DNA of 44,884 nucleotides from Nitrospira sp. bin75 (GCA_002238765.1 MPMZ01000022.1:1-44884); one strand, 5' to 3'; shown: positions 15,877 to 25,601, numbered from the stretch's first letter. A program made the numbers and translations. Notes: a model not told the origin generated them from the letters alone.

Positions 15877-18616
15877 CTTGCAAGACCTACAAAATATGGT
15901 CAGCGCTTGGCTCGCAAGCCGTATGCCAACTCCCGAAATGATCAGAGAGCAAATTGCGAGGGTCCGCGTAATTTATCCGGAAGTAACTGACGAAGAGGCC
16001 GAAGCTCTCGCTCGTGAGTTTGAAACCATTCATGGCATCACGATGTCTATCGGCTCAACACTACAGAAAAATATTGATTTTGAGCCGTGGCTCGATAGTG
16101 CAAAAGCGAAAAACGCTATCGACTTCTATTTCTGGGAGCGGTATCAAAAATTGCTAGTTACGAAAGGATTCTCGGCACGGGTTCTGGCTTCGTTTGCTAA
16201 TGTCACAGACCGCACACTTGGACTGCTCGAAAACCCGAAAAGGGAAGGAAAATGGGATCGCCGTGGTATGGTGGTTGGCCATGTACAGTCGGGGAAAACG
16301 GCGAATTACACTGGACTGGTCTGCAAGGCTGCAGATGCCGGATACAAGGTGATTATCGTGATCGCCGGAATTCACAATAATCTGCGTAGTCAGACACAGA
16401 TGCGCCTTGATGAAGGGTTCACCGGATTTGACAGCGCAAGGCTACTTTCGAATCAACCCGACACCAGCCAGGTTATTGGTGTCGGACGTTACGACTCTAG
16501 GCGCCGACCAAGTGTCTTCACGAATTCATTGCGGGATTTCAACAAGGCGACGGCGACAAGTGTCGCTACTCCGTTGGAGAATCTGAAAACGCCTGCTCTA
16601 TTCGTAATCAAGAAGAATTCGTATACCCTGAAAAACCTCCTTGAATGGCTGAGGGAACACAATGCACGCCGTGGTGGCTCATCAATCAGTGAGCCGATGC
16701 TTCTGATTGATGACGAAGCAGACAATGCATCCATCAATATCGGAAGTGGAAGAGATGAAGTGTCTGCCATAAACGGACAGATTCGTCAACTTCTCGAGAT
16801 CTTCGATCGAAGTTGCTACATCGGGTACACTGCTACACCCTTTGCCAACATCTTTATTGATCCAGATAGCGATGACGAGATGTTCGGGGACGATCTTTTC
16901 CCCAGGGATTTTATCGTCAGCCTCGATCCTCCGGACAATTACTTCGGTCCATCACTTGTTTTTGGCAACGATATCGAAGGCGCTGAACAGGGACAGTTCA
17001 TTCGTCATATTGAAGACAATGAGGATCTACTCCCGTTGAGGCACCTTGTCAGTCACGATGTTGTAGCCCTGCCGGACAGTCTCCGGACTGCGGTGCGCAC
17101 CTTTATCGTGGCTCGCGCAATCCGTTTGGCACGCGGGCAGACAGGCAAGCATAATTCGATGCTCGTGAACGCTTCTCGCTTCAACAATGTACAAAACCGG
17201 CTACGGGACCAGATACATGTACTGGTCGAAGACATCAGACACAGCATTAGGGTAAATGGTGCCCTGTCGCAAAAGCTGGCGCTGACTGATTCTGAAATCG
17301 CAGCCCTCCATGAGGTGTTTATCAGAGAATATGAGCGTGCAAGCGGATTATCCTGGGGGAGCGTGCAACAGAAATTGCTGGAAAGTATCGCGCCCGTTAA
17401 CGTTGTGGTCGTGAATAGAATGTCTTCGAGTTCTCTAAATTATGCCGAGCATGCAACATCGGGACTTAACGTTATTGTGGTTGGCGGTTACTCCCTATCC
17501 CGGGGGATGACACTTGAGGGATTGAGCATTAGCTACCTTCTCCGCAACTCCATGATGTATGACACACTCATGCAGATGGGGCGCTGGTTTGGATATCGCC
17601 CCGGCTACGAGGATTTGTGCCGTATCTGGATGCCCGAAGAGGCGGAAGGGTGGTATGCCCATATCGCCAATTCAATCGAGGAACTTCGCGATGAACTCCG
17701 TCGCATGGAAGCGGTGAGTGCCACACCTAAAGAATTCGGCCTCAGGGTGCGCAGCCATCCGGACAGATTACTCGTCACGGCAAGAAACAAGATGGGTTCC
17801 AGTAGACCAATTCGTATATCAGTGGGTCTCGCAAATGAGTTTATCGAGACAGCTATCTTATGGCGTAATTCTGAAAACCTTGAAACGAATCGTCGGGCAG
17901 CGATTACTTTAGGCAAAAAAATACGGAATGCTGGCTTGTTGAATTCTGCAAACGCGGAAGATGCAGCTAGTGGAAAGCTCGTACATCAGGTGCCAGCCGA
18001 CCTGATCATGGAGTTTCTCCTGACTTTCCAGAATCATCCTTCAGCCTATTTGACGGATACGGAGCCCGTGCGTGGTTACATTGAAGATCGCATCAGTAGT
18101 GAACTCTCTGAATGGGATGTCCTGTTTCCAGGGCTTGCCGAGAGATCCGAAAAGTCGCTTGTAAGCGATATTCTGGGGTTCAGAATCATATGTCAGCGCC
18201 GCAGTCCAGGCAAACGAAGCACCAAGGACCTGCTCATGATCACAAACAAACAGCGTGTAGCTTCGCGTGGAATAGAAAAAATCGGACTGACACAGGATGA
18301 AATATCAGAGGCGGAGGAAAGATACCGCAATGAAACAACTTCATTGCATTCCGGTCGGCATCTTAACTTCCCTGACCGGATTTACCGGCGGCTCAGGAAG
18401 AAGCCGCTTCTTGCTGTCCATTTGCTGGCGATTGGACAAGAAGGTGAAGATCTGAGCGGTAGTTCTCCAATTGTAGCATGGAGTATCAGTTTTCCACAGA
18501 CTTCAGTTGAAGAAAGCAATGCAACGTACTTGGTGAATCCCACATGGTTGCTTGAACGATACGGCCCTGAAGACGATGAAGACGAAATGGCGGGAGATGA
18601 TGGCCGAAATGACTGA
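15866..18616 (+). CDS. Z1-domain P-loop ATPase, putative restriction effector
   Basis: A 916-residue protein with a superfamily-2-like ATPase core and a Z1 domain. The Walker A motif is GHVQSGKT (residues 138-145), Walker B is the DDEAD box starting at Asp282 (LLIDDEADNASIN), followed by the TATPF motif (IGYTATPFANI). The Z1 part contains VVGGYSLSRGMTLEGLS and QMGRWFGYRPGYEDLCRIW, the latter similar to helicase motif VI with arginine fingers. Its ATG-ATG start at 15866 overlaps the end of the GHKL gene by 11 bp and is preceded by AAGGAAG. The Z1 domain is known from restriction-like operons with GHKL ATPases, but its biochemical activity is not established; DNA translocation is an inference. 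Confidence 0.9.
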   Translation: MMGNLQDLQNMVSAWLASRMPTPEMIREQIARVRVIYPEVTDEEAEALAREFETIHGITMSIGSTLQKNIDFEPWLDSAKAKNAIDFYFWERYQKLLVTKGFSARVLASFANVTDRTLGLLENPKREGKWDRRGMVVGHVQSGKTANYTGLVCKAADAGYKVIIVIAGIHNNLRSQTQMRLDEGFTGFDSARLLSNQPDTSQVIGVGRYDSRRRPSVFTNSLRDFNKATATSVATPLENLKTPALFVIKKNSYTLKNLLEWLREHNARRGGSSISEPMLLIDDEADNASINIGSGRDEVSAINGQIRQLLEIFDRSCYIGYTATPFANIFIDPDSDDEMFGDDLFPRDFIVSLDPPDNYFGPSLVFGNDIEGAEQGQFIRHIEDNEDLLPLRHLVSHDVVALPDSLRTAVRTFIVARAIRLARGQTGKHNSMLVNASRFNNVQNRLRDQIHVLVEDIRHSIRVNGALSQKLALTDSEIAALHEVFIREYERASGLSWGSVQQKLLESIAPVNVVVVNRMSSSSLNYAEHATSGLNVIVVGGYSLSRGMTLEGLSISYLLRNSMMYDTLMQMGRWFGYRPGYEDLCRIWMPEEAEGWYAHIANSIEELRDELRRMEAVSATPKEFGLRVRSHPDRLLVTARNKMGSSRPIRISVGLANEFIETAILWRNSENLETNRRAAITLGKKIRNAGLLNSANAEDAASGKLVHQVPADLIMEFLLTFQNHPSAYLTDTEPVRGYIEDRISSELSEWDVLFPGLAERSEKSLVSDILGFRIICQRRSPGKRSTKDLLMITNKQRVASRGIEKIGLTQDEISEAEERYRNETTSLHSGRHLNFPDRIYRRLRKKPLLAVHLLAIGQEGEDLSGSSPIVAWSISFPQTSVEESNATYLVNPTWLLERYGPEDDEDEMAGDDGRND

Positions 18617-19613
18617 TCCATGGAAGCCAATTCAGCCGCCAGACCAGTCCACTAATGTCAGCGGTCGCAGAGTCGACCCCGCCTTGTCATGGGATCTGTT
18701 CTGGGGTTTGGATACAAATCGGAACTGCCTGCTGATCCTGAAGCATGACAGGGAAATGAAATTCGACCGACGTCTACCTAAGTTGCGAGGCGTCGAGGTA
18801 GAGACCTTCATCCCGGACACTGGAAGTCGGAACCTCTTGGTCATCCGCCTTGAGGACAATGAGAATCGCGAAATTTTTCATCGGCTTTGCCTTGACATAA
18901 TTGCCTCAGTCGAACTCGCCAAGTCCGAAGAAGAAGCCATTGGACGGTTTATCGGAAGAACTTGGCGCTGGCACCGGCTGCTGCAAAGCGGACGAGATGG
19001 CCGTTTGTCGGACGAGGAGCAGAAAGGCCTTCTGGGTGAATTGGGTGTCCTGCAACGCATTCTTATCCCGGTCATGGGTGCGCGGGCTGCAGTCAATAGC
19101 TGGACGGGACCACACGATGCACCGAAGGATTTCGAGGTCGGACGAATCTGCATTGAGGCTAAGGCGCGACGTGGTGCAGCTACTCCTCATGTTGTGATTT
19201 CGAGCGAGCATCAACTTGATACAGGTGGAATTGATGTCCTTTTTCTATACGTAGCAGAGGTTGCCGCAACGTCGGCTGGGGACAGAAATGCTGTCACCAT
19301 CACGGATGTTGCCAGGCAAATAAAGGAGGAAATAGAAACGCAGGACGTATTTACAGTTGAACTTTTCGAGGAGGGGCTGTTCATGGTCGGTTTTGACTGG
19401 GCAGATGGCTATTCCGACAAGCAGTGGTTACTTGGCCGGGATTCTCTCTTCGAGGTCCGGGAAAATTTTCCGCGCGTCACACCTCTGATGGTTCCCGCTG
19501 GTGTCAACAATGTAAGATACGCAGTTTCCTTGCCGGATTGTGAACCATTCTGCACAAGTATTGAGAACCTGAAGTCCCTGATTTCAGGAGGATCGCATGG
19601 CAATCGGCCTTAA
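18597..19613 (+). CDS. DUF4420 PD-(D/E)XK-motif protein, putative nuclease
   Basis: About 338 residues. A nuclease-like core is visible in the middle: GLLGELGVLQ with Glu148, then KDFEV with Asp178 and IEAKAR with Glu187 and Lys189, matching the E...D...ExK pattern of PD-(D/E)XK enzymes (numbering from the ATG at 18597). The family is known as PD-(D/E)XK motif protein / DUF4420. The exact start is unclear: ATGs at 18576, 18597, 18600 and 18609 are in frame, and all overlap the end of the Z1 gene. The stop overlaps the AIPR start by 17 bp. It is the best candidate for the DNA-cutting subunit of the system. Confidence 0.85.
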   Translation: MMAEMTDPWKPIQPPDQSTNVSGRRVDPALSWDLFWGLDTNRNCLLILKHDREMKFDRRLPKLRGVEVETFIPDTGSRNLLVIRLEDNENREIFHRLCLDIIASVELAKSEEEAIGRFIGRTWRWHRLLQSGRDGRLSDEEQKGLLGELGVLQRILIPVMGARAAVNSWTGPHDAPKDFEVGRICIEAKARRGAATPHVVISSEHQLDTGGIDVLFLYVAEVAATSAGDRNAVTITDVARQIKEEIETQDVFTVELFEEGLFMVGFDWADGYSDKQWLLGRDSLFEVRENFPRVTPLMVPAGVNNVRYAVSLPDCEPFCTSIENLKSLISGGSHGNRP

Positions 19614-21618
19614 TCAATTCGGCAAGGAACTCTTGCAAGACATCTTGGCGGAAGCAGATGCAGCGGGTCGATTTTACGAAGATGTTTTCTTCGAGAAGTT
19701 CTGCGAGTACTTGATTGATGCTGGCGAACTTGTTACCGCGGATCGTGCTGCCTATCTTGGCCCACCCAACACGGGCATGCGCGTTGACGGCTACGGCGGG
19801 GACCCGCGTGATGCATCCGGCACCCTCAGCCTCATCATTGCAGACTTCAATCAAGCTGAAGAAGTCGGCCGACTGATTGGCAGCGACATGAATGCGATTT
19901 TCCAGCGTCTGTCGAGGTTTCTTCGCAAGGCGATGGATATAGAATGGCGAAACAGACTTGAAGAAACCAGCTCGGGATTTGGGCTTGCAAACCTGATCGA
20001 TCAACACTGGAAGAGCGTGACTAGGATTCGCATGTTCTTGGTTAGTAACCGTGAACTTAGCGAACGTGTTGATGGGCGGGAAGCGGAAGAATTCGACGGA
20101 CGAATCATTACCTACAGTGTATGGGATATCAGGCGACTCCATCACTTTGTCACTGCCGGGCACGGCAGAGAAAAAATCGAGATTGATCTTCAGGTTGACT
20201 TCGGCAGGGCACTACCCCTGCTTCCTGCTCATCTTCCTGCGGGAGATTATGAGTCCTATCTGGCAGTTGTTCCAGGACAAACTCTGGGAGCCATTTATGA
20301 CAAGTGGGGTGCAAGGCTGCTGGAACAGAACGTCCGGGTATTCCTTCAGGCTCGCGGGAATGTGAACAAGGGCATCAGAAACACCCTGCAAAATGACCCA
20401 TCCAAGTTTTTTGCCTACAACAATGGGATCACGGCAACCGCTGAAGCCGTTACTACAGAAAAAAGGAGTGGCCAATTGTTTCTGACTGGTCTCAAGAATT
20501 TTCAGATTGTCAATGGTGGACAAACCACTGCATCCATCCATTTAGCATATCGGAACAACAAGGATGATTTGTCACATGTGTTTGTCCAAATGAAGTTATC
20601 CATTGTAGATCCGAAACTTTCGGATGAAATCGTTCCGAAAATTTCAGAATATGCAAATAGCCAGAATCGCGTGAACGCAGCCGATTTTTTCTCGAATCAC
20701 CCATTTCATGTTCGTATGGAGGAATTTTCGCGGCGAATCTATGCACCCTCGCCGGATGGAACCTTCCGCCAAACGAAGTGGTTTTATGAGCGAGCTCGAG
20801 GGCAGTATGCGGATGCCATCTCACTTCTCACGCAAGCTCAGCGCAAAAAGTTTGACCTTGAAAACCCGCGGTCGCAATTCTTCTCCAAGACAGACCTCGC
20901 CAAATATATCAATGTCTGGGAGGGCCATCCTGATACGGTAAGTATGGGAGCACAGAAGAACTTCGCACAATTCGCCAGCGATGTGGGGCAAGCGTGGGGA
21001 AAAAATCAAGATAGTTTCAATGAAAACTACTATCGAGAGGTAATTGCGAAGGCGATCGTCTTCAAGTCGACTAGCAAGATTGTTTCGAATCAGCCGTGGT
21101 ACCAAGGTGGCTATCGAGCAAATATCGTTGCCTATGCCATAGCCAAAATGTCTCATGACGTTACACAGATGAAACGTGCCGTCGATCTTGAAGTTGTCTG
21201 GAAACGTCAGGCAATCAGTTCATCAATGGAAGCATCGCTAGCCGGCGTTGCGGAGAAAGTACATGAAGTTTTGATTAAACCTCCGCCCGGTATAAGCAAC
21301 GTGACTGAATGGGCCAAGAAACAGGCATGTTGGGATCGTGTTCGCTCGCTTGCAATTGAGTGGCGGGTGAGTTTCCTTGAAGAACTTGTCACACAGGAAC
21401 AGCACAAATCCACTAAACGAAATGCGCAAAAAGAACAGAAAATGCTGAATGGCATAGAAGCACAAGCACTGGTTGTAAAGGCTGGTGTAATGTATTGGAA
21501 GAAAGCTCTTGTGTGGGGTAAGAAGAATAAACTTCTGTCACCAAAAGATATTGGAATTCTGAATGTGGCAGCAGGAACTACGCGACAAATACCCTCCGCA
21601 GTCCCGGCGCATCATTGA
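19597..21618 (+). CDS. AIPR-family protein (abortive infection phage resistance)
   Basis: A 673-residue protein of the AIPR family (PF10592). The recognisable core is DPSKFFAYNNGITATAEAV (about residue 266 on) followed by FQIVNGGQTTASIHLAYR, then ISEYANSQNRVNAADFFSNHPFH; this block is diagnostic of AIPR. The N-terminal third (YEDVFFEKFCEYLIDAGEL, then LSLIIADFN) looks like a second nuclease-type fold with an acidic strand, but I cannot assign catalytic residues with certainty. A strong AGGAGG precedes the ATG at 19597. It ends the operon. AIPR proteins are named for phage-resistance loci; their mechanism is not well defined. Confidence 0.9.
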   Translation: MAIGLNQFGKELLQDILAEADAAGRFYEDVFFEKFCEYLIDAGELVTADRAAYLGPPNTGMRVDGYGGDPRDASGTLSLIIADFNQAEEVGRLIGSDMNAIFQRLSRFLRKAMDIEWRNRLEETSSGFGLANLIDQHWKSVTRIRMFLVSNRELSERVDGREAEEFDGRIITYSVWDIRRLHHFVTAGHGREKIEIDLQVDFGRALPLLPAHLPAGDYESYLAVVPGQTLGAIYDKWGARLLEQNVRVFLQARGNVNKGIRNTLQNDPSKFFAYNNGITATAEAVTTEKRSGQLFLTGLKNFQIVNGGQTTASIHLAYRNNKDDLSHVFVQMKLSIVDPKLSDEIVPKISEYANSQNRVNAADFFSNHPFHVRMEEFSRRIYAPSPDGTFRQTKWFYERARGQYADAISLLTQAQRKKFDLENPRSQFFSKTDLAKYINVWEGHPDTVSMGAQKNFAQFASDVGQAWGKNQDSFNENYYREVIAKAIVFKSTSKIVSNQPWYQGGYRANIVAYAIAKMSHDVTQMKRAVDLEVVWKRQAISSSMEASLAGVAEKVHEVLIKPPPGISNVTEWAKKQACWDRVRSLAIEWRVSFLEELVTQEQHKSTKRNAQKEQKMLNGIEAQALVVKAGVMYWKKALVWGKKNKLLSPKDIGILNVAAGTTRQIPSAVPAHH

Positions 21619-21851
21619 AATTCTGAAGAGACTCGAATCCCAGGGATTTTCTGAGAAAGCCACGATAGATCATTGAACAGGTAATCAGCCACGCTGAATG
21701 CTGGCAGAGAAAAACCTCCTTCCTGCTCCCGCCGGAACGTGTCACCAATTTGGTGAAAACAGAAAAGGGACGAATGGGAACAAAGAGGGGATGATATGTA
21801 GAGAAGGGAAGCGATGGCCTCTTTCTTGACCCTGTGCCATGCCGAAGCTGG
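21619..21851. other. Non-coding right border of the accessory island
   Basis: No gene is visible between the AIPR stop and the end of the convergent Lrp-like gene. A 13-bp inverted repeat, CACCAATTTGGTG, is at 21743-21755 and is too short, without a T-run, to call a terminator. I found no repeat shared with the left border by eye. Confidence 0.4.
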
Positions 21852-22094
21852 TTACTCGTAGAGCGTGTAGACCAGGTGGGTATCGGTTTGCGCGACGCCC
21901 TCAATGGCATGGATTTTAGTGAGAACCAATTGCGTCAAGGCTTCCTGGCTCGTCACTTCCACTTTGACAAAAATATCGGGCTTCCCCCAACAGGCGTCAA
22001 TCGTTTTAATTTCCTCGATTTCCGCCAATAGATTTTTCACGTTTGCCGTTTGTCCAGGCAGCACGTTGATAAGAACATAGGCACTTTCCGGCAT
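21852..22094 (-). CDS. Stand-alone Lrp/AsnC ligand-binding (RAM) domain protein
   Basis: An 80-residue protein that consists only of the effector-binding alpha-beta sandwich of Lrp/AsnC regulators: AYVLINVLPGQTANVKNLL, a central ACWGKPDIFVKVEV and a C-terminal DTHLVYTLYE. There is no helix-turn-helix. Such single-domain proteins form ring-like oligomers and may bind amino acids; the ligand here is not known. AAGGGAG lies eight bases before the ATG at 22094. It is on the minus strand, downstream of the pepF-like gene in the same direction with about 140 bp between. Confidence 0.88.
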   Translation of the reverse strand: MPESAYVLINVLPGQTANVKNLLAEIEEIKTIDACWGKPDIFVKVEVTSQEALTQLVLTKIHAIEGVAQTDTHLVYTLYE

Positions 22095-22235
22095 GTGTCA
22101 AACTCCCTTTTTCAAATTCCCGCACTTCACGAGTATCCGACAACGAACCTTAAAAACAGGCTAACGCAACAGGTGTCTTCAAATCAAGGCAAGATGCCGT
22201 AGGCGTGTGAGCGGGCGAACGGTTCGTCTCCTTTC

Positions 22236-24032
22236 TCAAGTTGTTTTGTCCACGGTTTTTTCGAGCGCTTCAACGAGTTCCCGGATGCGGTTGAACCCTG
22301 CTTGCCAGAATGATTTTTTACAGAGATCAATGCCGAGAGGCTTCAGCATCGTCTCAGGGCTTTGGGAACCCCCGTGGCTCAACAGTTCGAGGTACCGCGG
22401 GATGAAAGGCTTCCCCTCTTTTTTATAGCGTTGAAAGAGTGCGAGAACCAGCAAGTTTCCAAAACTGTACGCATAGCAGTAAAACGGGCTTCGGAAAATA
22501 TGGGGGATGGCCAACCATTCCCATTGAAAAGCCTTGGAGATGGTCATGGTGCGACCGAATTGTTCTCTGAGAAGGTGAACATACGCTTGGGCAAGCCCAT
22601 CAACGGTCGTGCCTTGAGCGATGAGATCATGGGCCTGGTTTTCGAATTCGACAAAATAGGCTTGCCGGAGAATCGTGGCGTACAGGTCATCGAGTTGTCC
22701 CAATAACAACCGTTGTTTCACTCTTGCCCCTGCGGCATCCGCAAGCAGGGCATCGGAGAGAAGCTGTTCTCCGAACACGGAGGCGGTTTCGGCGAGAGGC
22801 AGCGTGGCGTGAAACGTGAACACCGAATGTTTCCGGGCCATCATGCTGTGTACGGCATGGCCAAGTTCATGGGCTAACGTGGCGACGTCTCTGGCGTCCC
22901 CGGAATAGTTCAACAGGACGTACGGAGTGAGAGACGGCAACACGCTATAGCAAAATGCTCCGCCCATTTTCCCGGGGGAGGGGGCCGCGTCAACGTGCCG
23001 TTCAGCAAAGACCTGGCGGGCGTGATCTGCGAGGGTGGGAGAAAATTGTTGATAGGCGTCGAAAACCAGTTTGAGGGCTTGATCGAAGGGATAGACGCCT
23101 TTTTTGATCCTTGGCGGGGCATACAGATCGTAACGAGTCATTTTCGGGAAACCGCAGATCCTGGCCTTGATCCGAAAATATTCCTGGAACACGTCCCGGT
23201 TGTCTCGACAGGTTTGAAGCAGGGTGGAGACCGCCTTGTCGGGGATGTCGTTGTCAAGGTTCCGAACGGCAATGGGGCTGGCATAACCGCGAAGATCCAA
23301 CCTCTCGTTTTTCCAATCCGTGACAAGGGCCTTATAGATATCCCCAAGGGTATCGGAATGATTCGAATACACCCGAAAAAGTTCGTCGTAAGCCTGCCGG
23401 CGCACGCGGGCGGAGGGATCTCGAAAATGGACGGTCAAGTGTTCGCGAGACAGCGGCTGTGAGCCGTATCGTGATTTCAATTGGAACGTCAAGCCATTGG
23501 TGATCACGTCGTAGAGGCTGTCGAGGGCTTCCCGTCCGGTCGTGTTTTTGACGTTGATGATTTGTTCTTCGGCTTCGGACAACGTGTGCTGTTTGATTCG
23601 GCGGAGTGATTCCAAATGGTAGCGGTATGTTCCTGCATGGCCCAGCAACCGCCTGGCCGTCCGGTCTCCGACTCGTTGCCACCACAAATCGAAAAAGAGC
23701 GTCCGGTTGGAAAGAGGGAGCAGGTGTTTCCTGACTTGAGTCTCGAATGCCCTCGCACGCTGGTTTTGGGTATTTTGAGCGAACCATAGCTGAGCGTAGG
23801 CCGTCAGCCTGGAAGTTTCAGCCGCAATCGTTTCTCTAAGCTGCAAGCCTTTGAGCAAAGTACGGGCGGGCAGTGTCGAGGAAAGGTTTTTGCGAAGTCT
23901 TTCCAGCGATCGCACGTGATCGTCCAGTGCCCGGGAACGGGTTTCGAGATCTTTGTCCGGATGCCGGAGCAGGTCTTTCAGGTTCCATTGGGGAAGGCCG
24001 GTTGTGTTGGGTCCTGCATGTAATCGTGGCAT
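22236..24032 (-). CDS. pepF: M3-family oligoendopeptidase (PepF-like)
   Basis: A 598-residue zinc metallopeptidase of family M3B, which cleaves short peptides in the cytoplasm. The HExxH zinc motif is in TLAHELGHAVHSMM (around residues 385-392), and the third ligand is expected in the following helix ETASVFGEQLLSD. Other family features are YFRIKARICGFPKMTRYDLYAP and the C-terminal SPFYCYAYSFGNLLVLALF. No signal peptide is present. The first ATG at 24032 gives a normal N-terminus (MPRLHAGPNTTGLPQWNL, with the typical W.L.DL start). It is divergent from the molybdate-type regulator gene, with a 180-bp AT-rich intergenic region. Confidence 0.93.
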   Translation of the reverse strand: MPRLHAGPNTTGLPQWNLKDLLRHPDKDLETRSRALDDHVRSLERLRKNLSSTLPARTLLKGLQLRETIAAETSRLTAYAQLWFAQNTQNQRARAFETQVRKHLLPLSNRTLFFDLWWQRVGDRTARRLLGHAGTYRYHLESLRRIKQHTLSEAEEQIINVKNTTGREALDSLYDVITNGLTFQLKSRYGSQPLSREHLTVHFRDPSARVRRQAYDELFRVYSNHSDTLGDIYKALVTDWKNERLDLRGYASPIAVRNLDNDIPDKAVSTLLQTCRDNRDVFQEYFRIKARICGFPKMTRYDLYAPPRIKKGVYPFDQALKLVFDAYQQFSPTLADHARQVFAERHVDAAPSPGKMGGAFCYSVLPSLTPYVLLNYSGDARDVATLAHELGHAVHSMMARKHSVFTFHATLPLAETASVFGEQLLSDALLADAAGARVKQRLLLGQLDDLYATILRQAYFVEFENQAHDLIAQGTTVDGLAQAYVHLLREQFGRTMTISKAFQWEWLAIPHIFRSPFYCYAYSFGNLLVLALFQRYKKEGKPFIPRYLELLSHGGSQSPETMLKPLGIDLCKKSFWQAGFNRIRELVEALEKTVDKTT

Positions 24033-24141
24033 GGTTGACTCCTGATGACTTCGTTAAGCGATTTCGGACCGGACGCAAGCCAGTGACAGCCCACGACCTC
24101 GTGGCACATGGCGGCAAGACCGCATTCACATGGACGGGTGA

Positions 24142-24203
24142 TTGTCATGTTTTTCAAAATATACTATTATACATGACTTATGTCACTTATTAATTTCCTC
24201 TAG
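24142..24203. promoter_or_regulatory. AT-rich control region between pepF and the HTH-PBP regulator
   Basis: A strikingly AT-rich stretch in GC-rich surroundings contains TATACTATTATAC followed by TGACTTATGTCA, the latter an inverted repeat (TGAC-N4-GTCA) at about 24174-24185. On the minus strand TATAAT is a possible -10 box for the peptidase gene. It is a plausible autoregulatory site for the adjacent regulator. Confidence 0.4.
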
Positions 24204-24212
24204 TCTGCCCCG

Positions 24213-25412
24213 ATGTCTACTCCCAAACCTCAACAACGAGTCGTGAATCGTCTGCGTGAAATGCGGATTGCCGCCGGGCTGTCACAAGGAGAAGTGGCAG
24301 AGAGTGCGGGCATTACTCGACAGGCCCTCTATGCCATGGAAAAAGATCAGTATCTTCCGGGAACGGAAGTCGCCTTGCACCTCGCCGATGCGTTGGGAAC
24401 GTCGGTTGAGGATCTGTTTTCGCTGAATGAGGGTCGTGACGTTCTTGAGGCGGAACTGCCGGCCGGTCATCCCGGAGTCTTGAATTCCACCAGAGTCAAG
24501 TTGGCGACGGTAGGGAATCGTCTGGTAGCCAGGCCGGTGACGGAATTGGGAGACGTGCTGAATTATACGGTTCCCGCTGATGCCCTGGTGTTGGGAGCGA
24601 CATCCCGGCGAAAACGTTCGGTTTACGTGCAACTCTTGAAAAACCGGAAGGACCTGGAGAGTCAGATCGTCGTGGCGGGATGTGATCCCGCCATTTATCT
24701 GGCCGGGGAGCACGTTCGTCAACAAGCAGGAAACGCGTCGGTTGTCGGGTGGAACATGACCAGCCTTGCCGCGCTACGTGCGTTAAAACGTGGAGACGTC
24801 CACGTCGCGGGGATTCATCTGCGGGACCCCCGTTCCGGAGTGTATAACCTTCCGTTTTTGAAAAAGTATTTGCAAGGTCAAACCGTGACGGTCGTCCGGT
24901 TTGCCACGTGGCAGGAAGGGCTGTTGTTGAAAGATGGGAATCCCAAGCATGTCCGTGGCCTTGAAGATCTGGCCAGGCCGGACGTACGCATCGTGAATCG
25001 CGAGAAAGGGGCCGGCGCTCGCCTGCTTTTGGATCATTTGCTCTCCCGTCATCGTATTCCGAGTCAAGTCGTGAGGGGGTATGGAACGATGGCTTCTTCC
25101 CAGATCGGCCTTGGACGATGCATTTTGGAGGGGAAGGCAGACGCCGGTATTGGAACGTGCGCCGTGGCCCAATTATACAATTTTGATTTCATTCCGTTGC
25201 AGGAAGAACGTTATGATTTGGTTATTCCGACGTCATACGTCCACTCGCATCCTGGCATGAAGGCATTTTTGGACACCTTGGTCACGCGCAAGTTTCAACA
25301 GGAAATTGAAGCCTTGGGGGGGTATGACGCCAGGGAGAGCGGGAAGATCATCCGCGACAATGAGTTTTCTTCGAGCCGTACGGCTTTTCAATCTGGTGGC
25401 GACAAACACTAA
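24213..25412 (+). CDS. XRE-type HTH regulator with a PBP-like (molybdate-type) sensor domain
   Basis: A 399-residue regulator. Residues ~9-63 are a Cro/CI-type helix-turn-helix (LREMRIAAGLSQGEVAESAG, ITRQALYAMEKDQYLPG). After a linker, residues ~145-380 are a periplasmic-binding-protein-like domain of the kind found in molybdate-dependent regulators (PF12727): VVAGCDPAIYLAGEHVR, GIHLRDPRSGVYNLPF, FATWQEGLLLKDGNPK, NREKGAGARLLLD and GKADAGIGTCAVAQ. No signal peptide is present, so the sensor is cytoplasmic. It lies upstream of a porin and modABC in the same orientation, so it probably controls molybdate (or related oxyanion) uptake. The ligand is inferred from context only. Confidence 0.9.
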   Translation: MSTPKPQQRVVNRLREMRIAAGLSQGEVAESAGITRQALYAMEKDQYLPGTEVALHLADALGTSVEDLFSLNEGRDVLEAELPAGHPGVLNSTRVKLATVGNRLVARPVTELGDVLNYTVPADALVLGATSRRKRSVYVQLLKNRKDLESQIVVAGCDPAIYLAGEHVRQQAGNASVVGWNMTSLAALRALKRGDVHVAGIHLRDPRSGVYNLPFLKKYLQGQTVTVVRFATWQEGLLLKDGNPKHVRGLEDLARPDVRIVNREKGAGARLLLDHLLSRHRIPSQVVRGYGTMASSQIGLGRCILEGKADAGIGTCAVAQLYNFDFIPLQEERYDLVIPTSYVHSHPGMKAFLDTLVTRKFQQEIEALGGYDARESGKIIRDNEFSSSRTAFQSGGDKH

Positions 25413-25583
25413 TCGCGGAATCGAGCCCGTCTTGCCCCTGACCTGTCGACGCCCCTCTTCCTGAGTTCATTTCAGCCGTACCGCAGGTGTTCCCAATCGG
25501 GCCGTTTCATCGAACGTGGTGGTTGCCTGACGTGCATCCAATAGTGTTCGGCTGATTTATTGAGAAAAGTATAATTGACATTA

Positions 25584-25601
25584 AGTAAATTAAACATTAC
25601 T
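25584..25601. promoter_or_regulatory. Inverted repeat upstream of the porin/mod genes, possible operator
   Basis: AGTAA and TTACT form an inverted repeat with an 8-bp centre in a very AT-rich stretch (GAAAAGTATAATTGACATTA just upstream). The stretch lies 14-47 bp before the candidate starts of the porin gene. Its position suits binding by the HTH-PBP regulator encoded just upstream. Confidence 0.4.

Noticed and set aside
11183-21851. Island ends as a transposon or integrative element with flanking repeats
   Set aside because: I found no integrase, transposase or matching direct repeat at the two borders by eye; the mode of acquisition stays open.
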